A stretch of 64,000 nucleotides of DNA. It comes from Leucocoprinus leucothites. Its lineage: Eukaryota; Basidiomycota; Agaricomycetes; Agaricales; Agaricaceae. Every line of letters starts with the position of its first letter. The stretch's first letter is position 1. The position numbers and the translations under genes are program-made. Below are positions 31,404 through 43,945 of the stretch, in pieces. A model generated the notes under the pieces. The model searched no databases and had not been told where the DNA came from. It was given only the letters and a program-made list of their open reading frames with translations. The stretch spans positions 620,001 through 684,000 of the forward strand of contig JAACJO010000020.1 in the NCBI GenBank assembly GCA_013368445.1, written 5' to 3'.

Positions 31404-31842
31404 TCACTATGGTAGGTGCAATCCGAGATTTCCGTACTAGCTGATACTCAAAGTTTCAGTTTCTCAATCTCCGCTCAACTGCGTATTCCTGTCTCTTGGG
31501 GTGGTATTCGTGTTGTAAGTGCTCCTGGCTCCTCAGGTTGTGTCCCTGTCCGACTTGGGGACGATGCCCGAGGAAGAGCACAAGGGACAACTGACGGCAA
31601 GTAAGGTGAAGGTTCGGCTATCCAAATGATTGACAGTTCCCCGTAGTCAGAGTGTCAAGGCGTCTTTACGTGATCTGTTTATCGACAATACAGACAAAGA
31701 CCAGTTTGAGGAGCCATTCGAAAACTCACTTGTGTTTTGGTTGCTCCTTGGGGTTCTATCACGGCGAAGATTTCATTTATCTATGGACCAGATGTTCACC
31801 CGTCGTATTCTGCTAAACCTCCATCAATGGTATAACCAATGA
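31404..31842 (+). CDS. Possible small hypothetical gene
   Basis: Several splice-like signals line up here: acceptor-like tttcag near 31460, a 22-bp gap ending ctcctcag near 31536, and gattgacag near 31636. The last open frame reads SQSVKASLRDLFIDNTDKDQ and FEEPFENSLVFWLLLG before stopping at 31842. No family is recognised, the exon chain is not unique, and an intron of about 22 bp would be too short. I keep it only as a weak candidate. The frame at 32010-32318 downstream is equally unrecognised. Confidence 0.2.
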
Positions 31843-32425
31843 TAGACACCATCTGTACGTACGCGCTCGATAAGTATCAGTAGTACCACTAGTAGCTAGT
31901 AGTAAGAACTGCATTTACAATCTCGCTGGTTCCACGGATCGATCGCCCGGAATTCTTACGAGTCAACACAAGCTGGACATCATCATCTTCAGTCATATTC
32001 AATCCACTCATGTCTTTGCGGCTCCGTCAGGTTATCCGAGTCTCGCCCCTAACTCGCGGGCGCATTTTACGCGGTATTCTAACCGAAAATATCCGGCTAG
32101 CCCACCTTAAAGGCTTAGAGCTGTGTACAAATTTCTCTTCAAGGCCTAGTCTTATCACTTGGAGGAACAAAAATGGTTATATTGGGGCACTAGTCAGAGA
32201 AGCTTTGATACAAGCTCGGGTTAAAAATATCTCGCTTGTGAAGGCGGACGACACACAGGAAAACGCTGCCATCCCCGTCCAAAACGTTCCCCGTGCACTA
32301 CCCCTCATCACCCTGTGATCCCCACAGTGGGTCTCTATTACTAAGAATCATGCAGAGAAAGACGCCGAGCTCATAGTATATATTGTTCTGCTACGCAGCC
32401 GGCCGCTTAACTAGCGTCCAGCTCT

Positions 32426-34129
32426 ATGGAGTCTGATCCACCACCGTTGCCGGATAACGCAACACTGATGTAAGTTCCAACCATATCTCAGTGTATTCTA
32501 CCTCTTTGAATTGACAGCAATCCCGCAGCTTAGGACCCCCAGTGCGTCTCGTCCGGACAATCCTTCAAACTCACATTTTTCAAGGTTGGATTTTAGCTAG
32601 TTGGTATCGTGCTCAACTGGTGGCTCTATGGCATCTTAGTAGTACAATATTGTACGTCTCTCGTCAGATCATCAATTCAGTCGTTTTCCTAATTTTTGCT
32701 AGTCGTATATCTCAGTAACGACAGACAGGACAAGAAGGTTCTTCGCATAGTAGGTATGTAGATTTCGGTGACTCGATACCTCCGCGAGTCTCCAATATCT
32801 TTTTTCAGTACATTTCCTACTCTTGCTTGATACTGCCCAGACCTTCATGACATTAGACGACGTTTTCGTTTGGTATGTTTACAACTTCAACAATTATTCC
32901 AGCATGCTGGAAGATTTCAACCTCGCACCCATCGACGGTCCGCTATTGGACGCAACCATCATGTTCACGGTGCAGATCATGTACTGCTGGAGGCTGTGGG
33001 TGTTCGGGAGATGGAAGGTCATTCCAACGATTGCGGCCCTGGTGAGTATCCTCTGAGGTCGTCTACGCTGAGGCTAGGACTGACTTTCCCTATAGCTCAC
33101 ATTGATCTCGTGTGTTAGTGGGATGTTTATTGGCATTATTGTAAGCCTCTGGTTTCATTTGATCAAATTCCTTTTATACTGGATGAACCACAGGACATGA
33201 TAGTAGATCCTGTGACCCAAGCCGATAGATTCGACCCCGTGGAAGAAGTAAGCGTTTGAATAGCGATCGAAACTTTGATTTCAACTGGAAATTAGCTCTG
33301 GCTATGCTCGAGTGCCGTTACGGACATCTTGATCGCTAGCTCCATGATTTACCAGGTATATGTTTATCCAACATTCACACATCCAAGGCCTATCACGCTC
33401 ACTCCATTCCCGAAGCTTACGAAGTATAGAACAGAACATGCAACCGAGAGAACAAAGACCATAGTGATGAGGATCCTGATACTAACACTAGAAACAAATG
33501 CTATGACTGGTCAGTGAAATATGAAGAGCTACTTTCTAAACTGATGCCGATCCACGCCTTTAATCAGCCGTTGTGGCTATTGCTCTAGTCATTTCTCTCT
33601 TAGTCCCACAGATCTTCGTGAGCCTCGCTTTCTCACACCTAATGTCTCGGGTTACTCAGATTAGCGATCATTCAAAAGGAAACCAACGTCTACGTCACCT
33701 TGTATGTCAAGCACTTGGGAAAGAAAGATATCCACTCACTCATTTTCCAGTGGCTATATAATTGGAAAGATGTATTTCATTTGCGCCCTTGTCAACCTGA
33801 ATCCCACTGATCACTGTTCCACCCACAGGTACAGCAACTGCTTCATGGTACTCCTCAACCAGCGGATTTATTACAGCACAATGGCGAGAGCTGCTGAGGA
33901 CATGGGCACATCTAATTCTTCGTACCGCGGAGTCATGCCGCTCCATGATAATGATACACTTTCCAGTCAAGATCAAAACACAGGACAAATGTCACCATTG
34001 AGGTTTACGGAAACTACGTCGGATGCTACAAGGACGATGGTGGATACCTCAGGTCTCGAAACAGTCTGTGGGATTCACGAGACAAAAGATGGACAGGAAT
34101 CGAAGACTCTTCCTCGTGATTTCGTATAG
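32426..34129 (+). CDS. DUF6534 seven-helix membrane protein
   Basis: A polytopic membrane protein of a family expanded in Agaricomycetes; its function is unknown. The ATG at 32426 gives MESDPPPLPDNATLI; splicing adds LGPPLVGIVLNWWLYGILVV, the family's opening helix. SNDRQDKKVLRIV and FLLLLDTAQTFMTLDDV form the next segment, then ATIMFTVQIMYCWRLWVFGR, LTLISCVSGMFIGII, LWLCSSAVTDILIASSMIYQ, VVAIALVISLLVPQ and, across the last intron, IIGKMYSNCFMVLLNQRI. That closing YSN...LLNQR motif is the family hallmark. A hydrophilic cytoplasmic tail of about 90 residues ends at LPRDFV. About ten short introns are required; edges around 33650-33770 are uncertain. It is convergent with the P450 gene, 312 bp away. 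Confidence 0.82.
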
Positions 34130-34441
34130 GGGGGATGCTCGGAACGTGATCATCACACTTGCTTCAAAAAATCGTATGATTACAATAATAAGTCTTAATG
34201 GATGTCAGTTATGGGCGTGGAAAATTAGCAGTAAAAGCGGCCTCTTATCATTTTCCCTAGTTTTCCTTTAGTCTAATATTTATTGTACACCACTCCTGGT
34301 TTGATAGAACCTCAATAGTCCTATGTTACATGAACATCTGAGAGAAAAATTAGTTTACAGGTACCCAGGCTCAACCTCCTACAAATACCGCCCCACTACG
34401 CCGCGGCAAGAACAGATTTGTCCACCATCAATCCATACTAT

Positions 34442-36540
34442 TCACTTGACAAGGGTTCTTTTCTTGAGCGAAACCTTCGCCTTGGTATTGGGCTCTACAA
34501 ATATACCCTGAAACCAGATATCCTCGGGCCGTTCATCCGCTTCATCCGTCAATTTGATATCATAGTCAAATAGGATTCGAGCAACAGCTGTCTTCAGAGC
34601 GGTGATAGCGAAAAACCGTCCTGGACTTTCGCGGGTGACATCGGTCAGCCAGACGAACAGTGAAAGGAAACAAACGATAATATATTCTTACCATGCACGT
34701 CTTCCAATGCCGAACGCCATATACTCTAGGTTAAGTGAGGTCATCTGCCACTTCGAGGGATCCTTATCTGCAAAACGGAAGCCTTGAAATTCTTGCGGGT
34801 TCGGATAGGATCGCTATTAATGTTTCGTAAATGTTTGAGAGTCTGAGAGTCTTCTAGATTACCTCATTGTAATTGATTGCGCGACCGGCTACAACGAAAC
34901 TGGTCCCTTTCGGAATAAAAGTACCGTCTGAGAAGCTGAAATCACTCATAGCCAATCGTTCAACCATGGCTAGATGAGACAATGCCATCAATATCTAGTA
35001 CAGTCCAGTTGTTTACTGCGCCTCACCAGCATCCGAGCCGTGCACACGTTGTGACTCTTTCACGAAGCTATCCAGCTTCCTCATCTTTTCAATAGAGGCC
35101 TTGTTCCACCCCTCTGCCTCCACGATTGTCGAGATTTCCTCCCGAAGCGGCTCTATATATGAGCCATATGTTGCTAGATTAAATAAAACATGTGTTAATA
35201 GCTTGATAGAAAGGTCTGGTCAGGAACTACTGTAGAAAGAACATAAAGTCGTTACTCACAGATGAAGTTGTACGGATAGCTGCAATGTTAAGCCAAATCA
35301 TTCGAATAGCAATGTCGTGAAGGGTGCGTTGAGCCTCCGGTGCGGCATTCCATAGCCATGTGATCATATCATTCTACAGCAGCGATAAGTTCAACCATAC
35401 CATCAAATCCCGAGAACAAGGGAACTCACAGAATCTGCATCAGCACTCTCTATACCCTTTTCTAGACGATCTGCAAGGATTGGACGTAGATACCCCTCTA
35501 TTTCCCGTATCTTTCCCTCTGTGTCGAACTGTAGGCGACTCACGAGACTACGAAGCCAATTCAGTAAGGGTAGCTCCAGAAAGAGATCAATGACACTCAC
35601 GGTCTCAGCCATTTAGGGAGCATGCTTAGTACCACACCATCATCTACAACATGAGATGCATACTGCTCCATTATTTCAGTATACTTCAGGTTGGAGCCTG
35701 AGAAGCAATCATCAATTACAAATCAGACGGAAACGTCGAGACATACTGAGCTCTGACCCTACAAAGAACCGTGCACTGAACCTCGAAACAATCTGAACAG
35801 CCGAAAGATAGGCAGGTAGGTGTACCCAGTCTAAACAGCCAATAACGTTATAAAATGATATGTTAGAAACTGCGTTGAGGTATACCTTTGTCGGCTCCAA
35901 ACGAGAGACCCTCCAACGTTTTATTGATCTCTTCTAATACGTCAGGGAAGCGAGCATCAATATTCCGCGTCATCACGCCACGGACTACTTTAATATGGCA
36001 ATCATCAGCTTTCAGCCTTGGGCTGATCGTGTAGTCAAACTGGACTGCCTCCAATGCAGGGTTAGTGGCTCAACGAAACGCAGATAAGTGGAGGAAACTA
36101 ACCTCATCAAGAGCAGCAAGGAAAGACATCTGTTGATCACTAGCCCCTCTAATATCCTCGAGGAGTTCGGGACCAGCCACAACCACGGTCCAGGAGAAAA
36201 ATGTCGGGAATTTGAATATGGGGTACTAGTTTGCTGTCTAAGCAAAGAAGAATTATTTCAGAGAATGGATATATACCTTCTCGTAACCTTCCTGAATTAT
36301 CCGACGTCCAGAGAGTGTAATAGCGCCTATGTATGAGGTGAACATCCCAGAAGGCCCCACAGTGGGTATTTTGTCAAGCTATTGTATCTTCATCAGCAGG
36401 AGTTATGACTGATGATCGATGAGGATTGGGTCTCGTACGGGTGAGTTTCTCCTTCGCATGTAGGCAGCGGCATAGCAGGAGAAGACAAGCCCGAGAGCCG
36501 CTGAGTAGACGGCGTTTGGCAGGTGGTCGGCGAGGAGCAT
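34442..36540 (-). CDS. Cytochrome P450 monooxygenase
   Basis: A membrane-anchored haem monooxygenase. The ATG at 36540 begins MLLADHLPNAVYSAALGLVF, an N-terminal anchor, then the proline-rich hinge LDKIPTVGPSG. Other exons give FFSWTVVVAGPELLEDIRGA, ISPRLKADDCHIKVVRGVMT, ARFFVGSEL and WLWNAAPEAQRTLHDIAIRM. The ExxR motif is ESQR in LDSFVKESQRVHGSDA (about 35030). The haem loop FGIGRRACPGRFFA is split by an intron near 34640-34690, with the ligand cysteine completed across the junction. The product ends FVEPNTKAKVSLKKRTLVK. It has about ten exons. Overall pattern is that of fungal P450s of the ent-kaurene-oxidase-like group; the substrate is unknown and no cluster partner is adjacent. Confidence 0.9.
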
Positions 36541-38604
36541 ATCAAAAGTTGCTTCGTGGGGGCCATGCCACAGCTACGGTTTTATACACGCCGCAACTTC
36601 TGGTGCCTTTGATCAAAGAGGCTTCTGTTGGAAGACACTAGTTAGAAATAACCCACGAGATGAAACCAATCAAGACGAACCACGGAAGCCTGAGGGACCA
36701 AGTCACTCCTGTGATTTAGCGTCCAGAGCAGACATGGAGTATCTGCTGTTGTGTAGAGGACAAGACTGGGCCGACAATCACCTACTAGCACCAAATTCGG
36801 CACTTTAAGTTTCACGGGCCCTGCCGAGATTTTGAGCAGAATTGGAAAATCGGATGTCGGACGTAGATTCCCCTGAAGTCATGGTATTGCCCGATGAAGT
36901 GGCCAGTTAATATTCAATGCGCATCTGTTGGGCGAGATAAGAATGGTAGGTGTGACTTCAACCCTTCCCCCCCCTGCACAGTTCTTTCCTCCCAAGTATG
37001 TGGCGCCACCTCCCCCAATAAACTATGGTGAAAGGAGAAATTGCGATACTTAAAGGCCAAGAAGCTCAAAGACCCCAAGATCTCATGCTTGACCATACAA
37101 GTCAAAGTCACCCGATGGTAGATGAATCCATCATACTGATGAAGTTTTCGAGTCTGAGTTAGTTGACGGGAGCAGCAATAACGAAAGGTCTGGAGATGAT
37201 AGTATGCTTTCCTGATCTTCATAGTTGAAGGAAGCAAATAAGAACAACGGCTATTTCTATCTGGATGTTGCAGACTGATATCTATGTTGATCAGAACTGA
37301 CATCTGACGCTTCCAGCTAAAGTTTGTGACTGTAAGCAGTAGCATAAGTGAAACTACATCGTCACAAAAGTGAGCTAGAGGATTGAATCTTCGATCGGAA
37401 CTTGATGCGTCTGTCAACCAGCTTGGGCTGTTTCCGAGGCCTTAGAGGAAAGAGGATATGAGAAGAGTCACCAGGCTAACACCGTGGTTCTCCAACAAGA
37501 AATACTACATAGATGGTTAGAGGTTAAGCTGTACCGAACTGGGCTTGGCGGACCGTGCGATCTTGAGATCTTGAGAGCGAGAGCCACCCAACCTGAGTAT
37601 TCATCTATTAATATTTATACTACTTGACTGAAACAACAGGGCGAGTAGTAGGAGGTTCAAGAACTTACCTGATATAATTGAACTGAGATTGTACGACTAC
37701 ATGAAAGGCGATAGCCAAGACTTCGGTGAACACAGCACCGATAGATAGTTTGAAGTGGATTTATTGTGGATTGGGCCGCTCAAACGGGCGCTTGGCCAGA
37801 TCCACGAGCGGCTCGCCCACCGGCCACAATCATTTCCTAGTCCCACTGAACCCACCGAGCATCAACCTGAGATTCACGTCACATTCACTGATGCGCTCGA
37901 GGTCCCGTCGTCGTTACCTCTTCCGTCGTGTTTATCAGATTTACTATCACTTGATCCATTACAGGTCTGATTTAAACCCATTGATGACTCTGCCTCAGAA
38001 ACTGCCCAAGTTGGAGAAATTTCTATTTGTTGCCAACACCATGAAGAAAAGTTAAAACCGGTGACTCGGAGAATTACAGCTGATGATCATTTGGGAGATA
38101 TTGCATACTCGAAGACTTGGGGTTTCGTTGATGACCGTGATTCTACTTTCGTCACCCAGGACGATGTTACAAACCTCGAATTAGTAGTATTATGGTTGAA
38201 CACAGATCAAACATTTCCACCTCGTTAGTTGTTCGACTTCATTTCGAATGATCAGATATTCTCATTCAACGAATCTTCACAGTTCTCGTTGGTCGCGTCC
38301 ATAGTCGAAAAGGCTTGGCAATGTCGTTACCTTTTCGCACCATAATACCCACCTAATATCCTGTAAGAATGCCAAACTCAGATAAATTACACAACCTCTG
38401 GCCCGTTGGGTTCAAGCGGACAAATAAAATAAATTACACAACGAGGTCTGTAATGCAAGAATATCTGTAAAATAAAACGAAATCACTGAGATAACATAGT
38501 CGACTTGTGTGCCAAGAAATCAAGTTACAAGAGCGTCCATTTTTCGACAGATGAAGGTAAGCTGGTTACCTGACACTATGTTTCCGAAGAACATGGAGAA
38601 GGCA
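36541..38604. other. Gene-poor stretch of about 2 kb with one odd open frame
   Basis: Upstream flank of the P450 and 3' flank of the kinesin. A 167-codon minus frame (36914-37417) has no family features and is probably chance. On the plus strand the frame 37749-38228 stays open apart from one in-frame TGA at 37968-37970, but it has no ATG. I see nothing else. Confidence 0.4.
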
Positions 38605-40985
38605 TTATGACTTGCCGGATTTCTTCGCACTTCCAATTTGAGTATTGTTGACCTGCGTGATTATAGATCACCATACAGAACCCTTCATTAGGTTAAAGAT
38701 AGACGCACCTTAGTCGCAAACCTCAGTGAAGTCAATGATTCACCCGAATGTACCGCCAACGGCGACAAATTCAAAAACATCTATCATACAGTCAATCCCC
38801 ATCAGCGCCAAACCAAACAACAAGCCCAACTCACCAAAGTCTTTGAACTCCCACTCAAGGAATTCTGCAACAAATACGTCAACTTCGAATTCCTATACGG
38901 CACATGTCCTTCCCCCTTCCCACTCTTCTCCCTCTCATACTTATCCCCCAAAGCAGCAATCACATCCCCGAGCGCACTCAAACTCTTATTAATATTCTGC
39001 GTCTCCTTCACTCTTTCCTTCTCCGGTAAGCCACCCGGTCCAGTTCCATTCGCGAAACTGACATTCAATCTCTCACTTCCAGCAAGATCTACGAGGTTCA
39101 AACACCCAGAACATCTTTCTCCAGTGCCACCTGTTAAAGGTGCACCTGGCTCGCTGGAGATACCGACGTGAGTCCCTGATATTCGGAGGATGAAGACGGA
39201 ATGAGAGCGAGATGACCGTTCGTTGACGAGTGTCGCCGCAACACTGCGACGCGAGTGGGCGAGGGAGAGGAGGGTGTGGACTTGGGATGGACTGGTTAGA
39301 GGAACAGTTGTGATGTTTGTTACGCGAGTTGTACGTGTTTTGGGGTCGTGTTTGATTTCGTGCTTTTTCTTACTACTGTCGTAGTCGGATTCTTTCGTAA
39401 GGAGGTCATGGATTGTTTCGTTGTACTTTTCAGAGGAAAGAGTTGGTAAGATAGAAGTAAAGTTTCGATTTCGAGTGGACGTACAATTTCGAGGAATTCG
39501 CCCTCGATATGGTATTCCCATCCTCTGTTCCTCATCTCCCCTGCAACGCGAAAGACTTGCTCGACTGCACGCGGGATCATTCCTGCCTGCTCTTCACCCT
39601 AGGACGATGAGAGGGAGTTAGAGATATATTTCTCAGAAAATACTGCCAAGATTTACCGAGCCGCCTTCCATGGTCCAACTCTTCCCACTACCAGTCTGGC
39701 CGTACGCAAAAACGCAGACATTGTATCCGTCGACAACGCTCTGCACCAACAACTCAATCTCCTCGAACACCTGCACTTGCGACGCCTGTGGAGCAAAAAC
39801 TCGATCAAATGTGAACGTGTGTGTTTCCTTCCTCGGGGGCCCAGAAAAGGCTGGAGTAGAGGAAGTTAATTGAATCATATTAGGTGTCTCGGCGTCAGGA
39901 TCAGGGTATTTGATGTCGGCGGCCAGATCTTCAGAAGCAAGCCGTTGGCCGTTGGACGAAGTATCTGCTGGTAAAATGGGTCGGACGCGGCAGAATACTC
40001 GGATATTGCCCTTAAGTTCCTGGACCATGTTGTGTAGTTTTCGCCGCACGAATTCGGCCTCTACTACTTCTTGCTTCAACTCCAAGAGTTTGGCATCGCT
40101 CGCAGCCAAGTGATGCTTCGTATCCGACAAGGAAGCCTCCAAAGTCTCGGTTTGAGCTCTAAGCTCGGCGTTCTGAGCCTCCAAGCTAGAGACCCGTGCC
40201 TCAAACTCCGAAATCCTAGTTTCCCCCTCGCCTATCGTTGTGCGTAGCTGTGTGGCGTTTTCTCTCTCCCGCTCCAGATCTTCCCTGCACAGACGTAGCT
40301 CGTCCGAAACATCTTCCACATCTTTCACCCTCTGCTGCATCTTCTCTTGAAGTTCTTCAATCTCCGTCGTATGCTTTTTCTTGAGTTGTTCGATTTCATC
40401 AGAGAAACCTATGAGTTCCCTCCGATGATTCGAGTCAAGCGCTCGCGATTCTGCAAGTTGAGCAGAGATTGTATCATGTTGTGAGCGCAAAGCGGCAAGG
40501 TTAGCCTGTTCTGTCATTATTTCGTCATCGATTGAGTTTGCACCTGTTCTCGATCCAGCATTTCTACCTGCCGCGACTCGAGCACGGTTGGCACTGGGGG
40601 GTTTTGGGCGCTGAGTAGGAGGCGCACTTGTTCCTCTTATACGAGGCGCTGTTCGTGTAATTGCTGGTGCCCGAGGTTTTGTTAATGGTTTTGGCAACGG
40701 TGCTGCCGCTGAACTACCGCCAGAGGCTATTCGAGCACCATTGGCAGCTGCAGTTCGTGCTGGTTGCAAAGGGCGGGTCGGTCTTGCGGTTCCTAGTGCT
40801 GCGATTTTTCTTCGTGGCCGCTGTTCCTGATATTCTGCGTCGTCGTCTGGTTCTTCCTCGATGGTGTCGGCCTTGCGTTTGAGATTATTCCTAGTTGTAA
40901 TCGTTGAAGGTAATCCAAGAGTAGGTCCGGTACTGATGGGTCCTGTAGGCGATGAGGTACTGCGTAGCTTTGGAAGCCGCGACAT
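38605..40985 (-). CDS. Kinesin-14 (Kar3/KlpA/Ncd type), C-terminal motor
   Basis: A minus-end-directed microtubule motor for spindle and nuclear movement. The ATG at 40985 gives MSRLPKLRSTSSPTG. About 180 basic, disordered residues (likely microtubule-binding tail) precede a coiled coil at about residues 190-350 (heptads such as IEQLKKKHTTEIEELQEKMQ). The neck LKGNIRVFCRVRPILP then leads into the motor: P-loop GQTGSGKSWTM, switch I NERSSRSHSVF, switch II LVDLAGSER, and INKSLSALGDVIAAL. Late exons add MFLNLSPLAVHSGESL, RFATK and VNNTQIGSAKKSGKS. Motor at the C-terminus with a kinesin-14 neck makes the class secure. An earlier in-frame ATG at 41087 would add 34 unlikely residues. It is divergent from the tRNase Z gene. 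Confidence 0.94.
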
Positions 40986-41792
40986 ATCGGAACCCGGAAG
41001 AGAGAGAGTGAGCAATATGTCAGAGGAGCCTACATAAATCGAAATTGGAACGCGATTCACGAAATCAACCTGGACGCGCCTCATCACGTGATGGTGCCAT
41101 GATCAATTGAAATTATTTTCCAGCTAAAATTAATTTCTTGATCCCCGACAACCTGTTCTCGAGCACGACTTGAAAACTTGACACTCTAGCTTAGGCCATA
41201 TCCTTGGTTAAGCGCGCATGCTTTCGGTATCGGAACGAGCTCATAGATGATCGGACACAAAGGCAGTAATCCAAAACTTGAAGAAAGTTAAAACCTCGTT
41301 GGCTGGTGGTCTCTAAACTGGCTCCCAGATACACGATATCCTCACGTTCTCGGCGTGATCTACACACCTTAGTTCAACTGATAACTCTCGGGAATGACAT
41401 GCTGAAGGGATTGATTCGACTCTGAGCTCTCCCAATAACCGCCCTGACACAACTCCCTCTCTTCGCCCGGCTAACAACCTAAATAATGTCAGCCAATCCC
41501 GGTCACTGCGACTTCCCATCAGTTTTTGGCCAACTTCTTCGCTAGCCAACTTGGTCACGACCTAAACTTATCAGATGTGACCGATTCGATTGTATTTCGA
41601 TCGCTGGGCTGATTGACGCCGAGCTAGACCATTACATTCTCCCTCCAGTTCACAATCTGCTTTATCTCAATAACATCTGCACCCTTTGTCACATTCGGAA
41701 TAGCCCCTACAGGTACGCTTGCAATGTTTCGTTGTCAAAAGCAAATAGTCTCTTACACTTGTGCACAACATCCCAAATAAAAGGATTCTGAT
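40986..41792. promoter_or_regulatory. Divergent intergenic region, kinesin-14 / tRNase Z
   Basis: About 0.8 kb separate the two divergent start codons, so it must contain both promoters. I see no clear TATA element. A minus-strand frame at 41313-41558 has no family features. Confidence 0.5.
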
Positions 41793-42996
41793 ATGAGGAA
41801 GGACGAGGTCTCTGACGACTTGAATGAGGGAAGGATTACGGCGGACATCATCAACACTCTCAGCATCACGTTTCTGGGTACTACGTCGGCAAAACCCACT
41901 TCGACGCGGAACCACTCCTCATTAGTATTACGATTCGAGGACGATGTCTGGCTCTTCGATTGCGGAGAGGCCACTCAGCACCAGATCCGAAAATGGGGTG
42001 CTGTAAAGATAGAAACAATAAATAAAATCTTCATCACTCATACACACGGTATGTGCCTCGACCATCGCAACAGGATCTTTTGACAAATTCATTCTCTAGG
42101 TGATCATATATTTGGAATTTGTCCACTTCTGGCCAGTTGTATGAAACCTCCGATATTCACCACTGAAGGCGTTGAGGTTTCTCGGCCGGCAAGTCTCCAT
42201 TCTGAACTCTCAAAAGCCACGCATCCATATTGACGTTACAAACTCTCAGCCGCTCGAAGTATACGGACCTTTAGGCACCCGAGCATACATTCGCAACACT
42301 CTATTCTACACACATACGGTCTTGAACGGGACCTACGTCGTACATGAGCTTCGTTTCCCAACTGATCCCCAGGACGGCGATTACACTGCACTATCCCGAT
42401 CACCCTATGAACTAGAAGGCCGGAACATCCGCCAGGTGAATGGGATATGGGAAAGTATTTACTCGGATGGCGCCGTCTCGGTGTCGGCAGCACCCATTTA
42501 CCACTCAGTGCCTTGCGTTGGCTATGTCGTAAATGAATGCTTGGCCCATTCTTTCGTCGACTCGTCTAATGGAACATTACCTTCCGAACAACCTCAAAGA
42601 CGAGGCCGTAAACTCGTGATCCTGGGCGATACGCACAACCCCTCGCCAATCGTAGAACTCGCAGTCGACGCCGATGTTCTAATACACGAAGCCACAAACT
42701 CGTATCTTCCTCCTGAGATAGATCCCATAACTAAACCCACAGACACATACGAGATGGTTGAAGCACGAGCTAGGTCAAGAGGTCACTCGACGCCACAGAT
42801 GGCTGGTGCATTTGCAAAACAAGTTCGTGCGAAGAAACTCGTATTAAATCATTTTTCTTCACGATATCCTGGTGATGACTCGGAGAGTACCGAGAGGATA
42901 ATGGACGCAATTGGTCGACTTGCGGGAGAAGAGTTTGGTGGAGAAGTGGTCTGCGCTAGAGATTTTCTTAGTTTGGACATTGCGCGTACAGAGTGA
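41793..42996 (+). CDS. tRNase Z, short (ELAC1-like) form
   Basis: A metallo-beta-lactamase-fold endonuclease that removes 3' trailers from pre-tRNA. The ATG at 41793 leads to LSITFLGTTSAKPTSTRNHS and LFDCGEATQHQI. The zinc motif THTHGDH is split by an intron at about 42049-42100. A second intron is needed between about 42177 and 42250; a 40-nt (ending aaaag) and a 73-nt (ending ctctcag) version both keep frame, so this junction is open. The rest reads LEVYGPLGTRAYIRN, KLVILGDTHNP, VLIHEAT, SRGHSTPQMAG and LVLNHFSSRYPG, completing the metal ligands. The product is about 340-350 residues, the short-form size; many fungi rely on the long form. No targeting signal is obvious. Confidence 0.88.
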
Positions 42997-43945
42997 CCGT
43001 AGTAATGACTCACATGGATCCGCTGGCAGCAAAGGTCTGATTTGTGCCTCATCCCAGTAAGCTTCTAGGCAGAAGACGTCGCTCTAACTCGCACTCTCGC
43101 CCGTCCCGATGGATAAAAATTCGGAAATGGCAGTATACGGATGTGAGTAACTCCTAGCGTAAACACCATCTGGTGATTTGGGAAAGGCCATCGATGCGAC
43201 GAACATTGAAATACCGACATTCGGCCGCCCGAACGCCCGAGCGCGCGCCCAAGAATAGAAAAGCCAAACGCGTAAACTGCGTGTCAGTCATACCCCCACA
43301 CCCAAAGTGGGGTCTGAGTATTTATAGTGGAAACGGCTTGTCCTCGGAAGGAACTTGACGAGATTTACAACGCCCACCGAAGTATGCCACTGATACCATT
43401 CGTTGGACCTCAAAATCAGTGTTCAAGCTAGAATCGGACATTTGTTCCTATGAACTATAGTAAAGCGTGCTGGCCGAACGTTGGAGCACAGAATGTGACT
43501 GCACCCGGCTGTGAGAAGGTTAGGTGGAGCAGGCAATGCCAACCTTGATGGTTAAATTAAGAGTGTGGAGTCGATATGACAAAAGTGTAGAACAGGGTGT
43601 GTTTACTTGTGTCATCATTGCAAGCAGCTGGTACTGCAATTCAATTATTCCCAAGATAAAGTATCGAAATGCGAGTGCTTTGAGCGTCCTAGCACTAGGA
43701 TAAGCCTGCTTGTAGGTTTGATATGTTCAGTCAATAATGTTACTCTCTCACTTTAGCCAAAACTTATTATTCTTGAAATGTGCAGATAACGGGCGTCTAC
43801 TGAACACCACCCAGGTGAGAAGTAGATCATAGCACCCTGAATGCCAACAGGCTTCTGCGCGCTGCACGACTGATCGCTCGGCAAGAGCTCATAATAAGTA
43901 TCAAGGTGAAGTTCTGTCATTCAGGCTTCACCTCCCACTATTATC
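42997..43945. other. Intergenic, about 0.95 kb
   Basis: Between the tRNase Z and the ankyrin-protein gene. A 61-codon frame at 43173-43358 is Arg/Lys/Pro-rich without recognisable features. I see nothing else. Confidence 0.5.

Noticed and set aside
20380..36540. The idea that the FAD monooxygenase and the P450 belong to one biosynthetic cluster.
   Set aside because: They are separated by about 12 kb of unrelated genes and no backbone enzyme (PKS, NRPS, terpene synthase) is present.
36914..37417. A 167-codon minus-strand frame.
   Set aside because: Contains no family features, has mixed composition, and lacks splice context or neighbours that would support it.
40986..41087. A 34-residue N-terminal extension of the kinesin-14 from an ATG at 41087.
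   Set aside because: The added residues are hydrophobic and unlike kinesin-14 tails; MSRLPKLR at 40985 is the usual type of start. It cannot be fully excluded.
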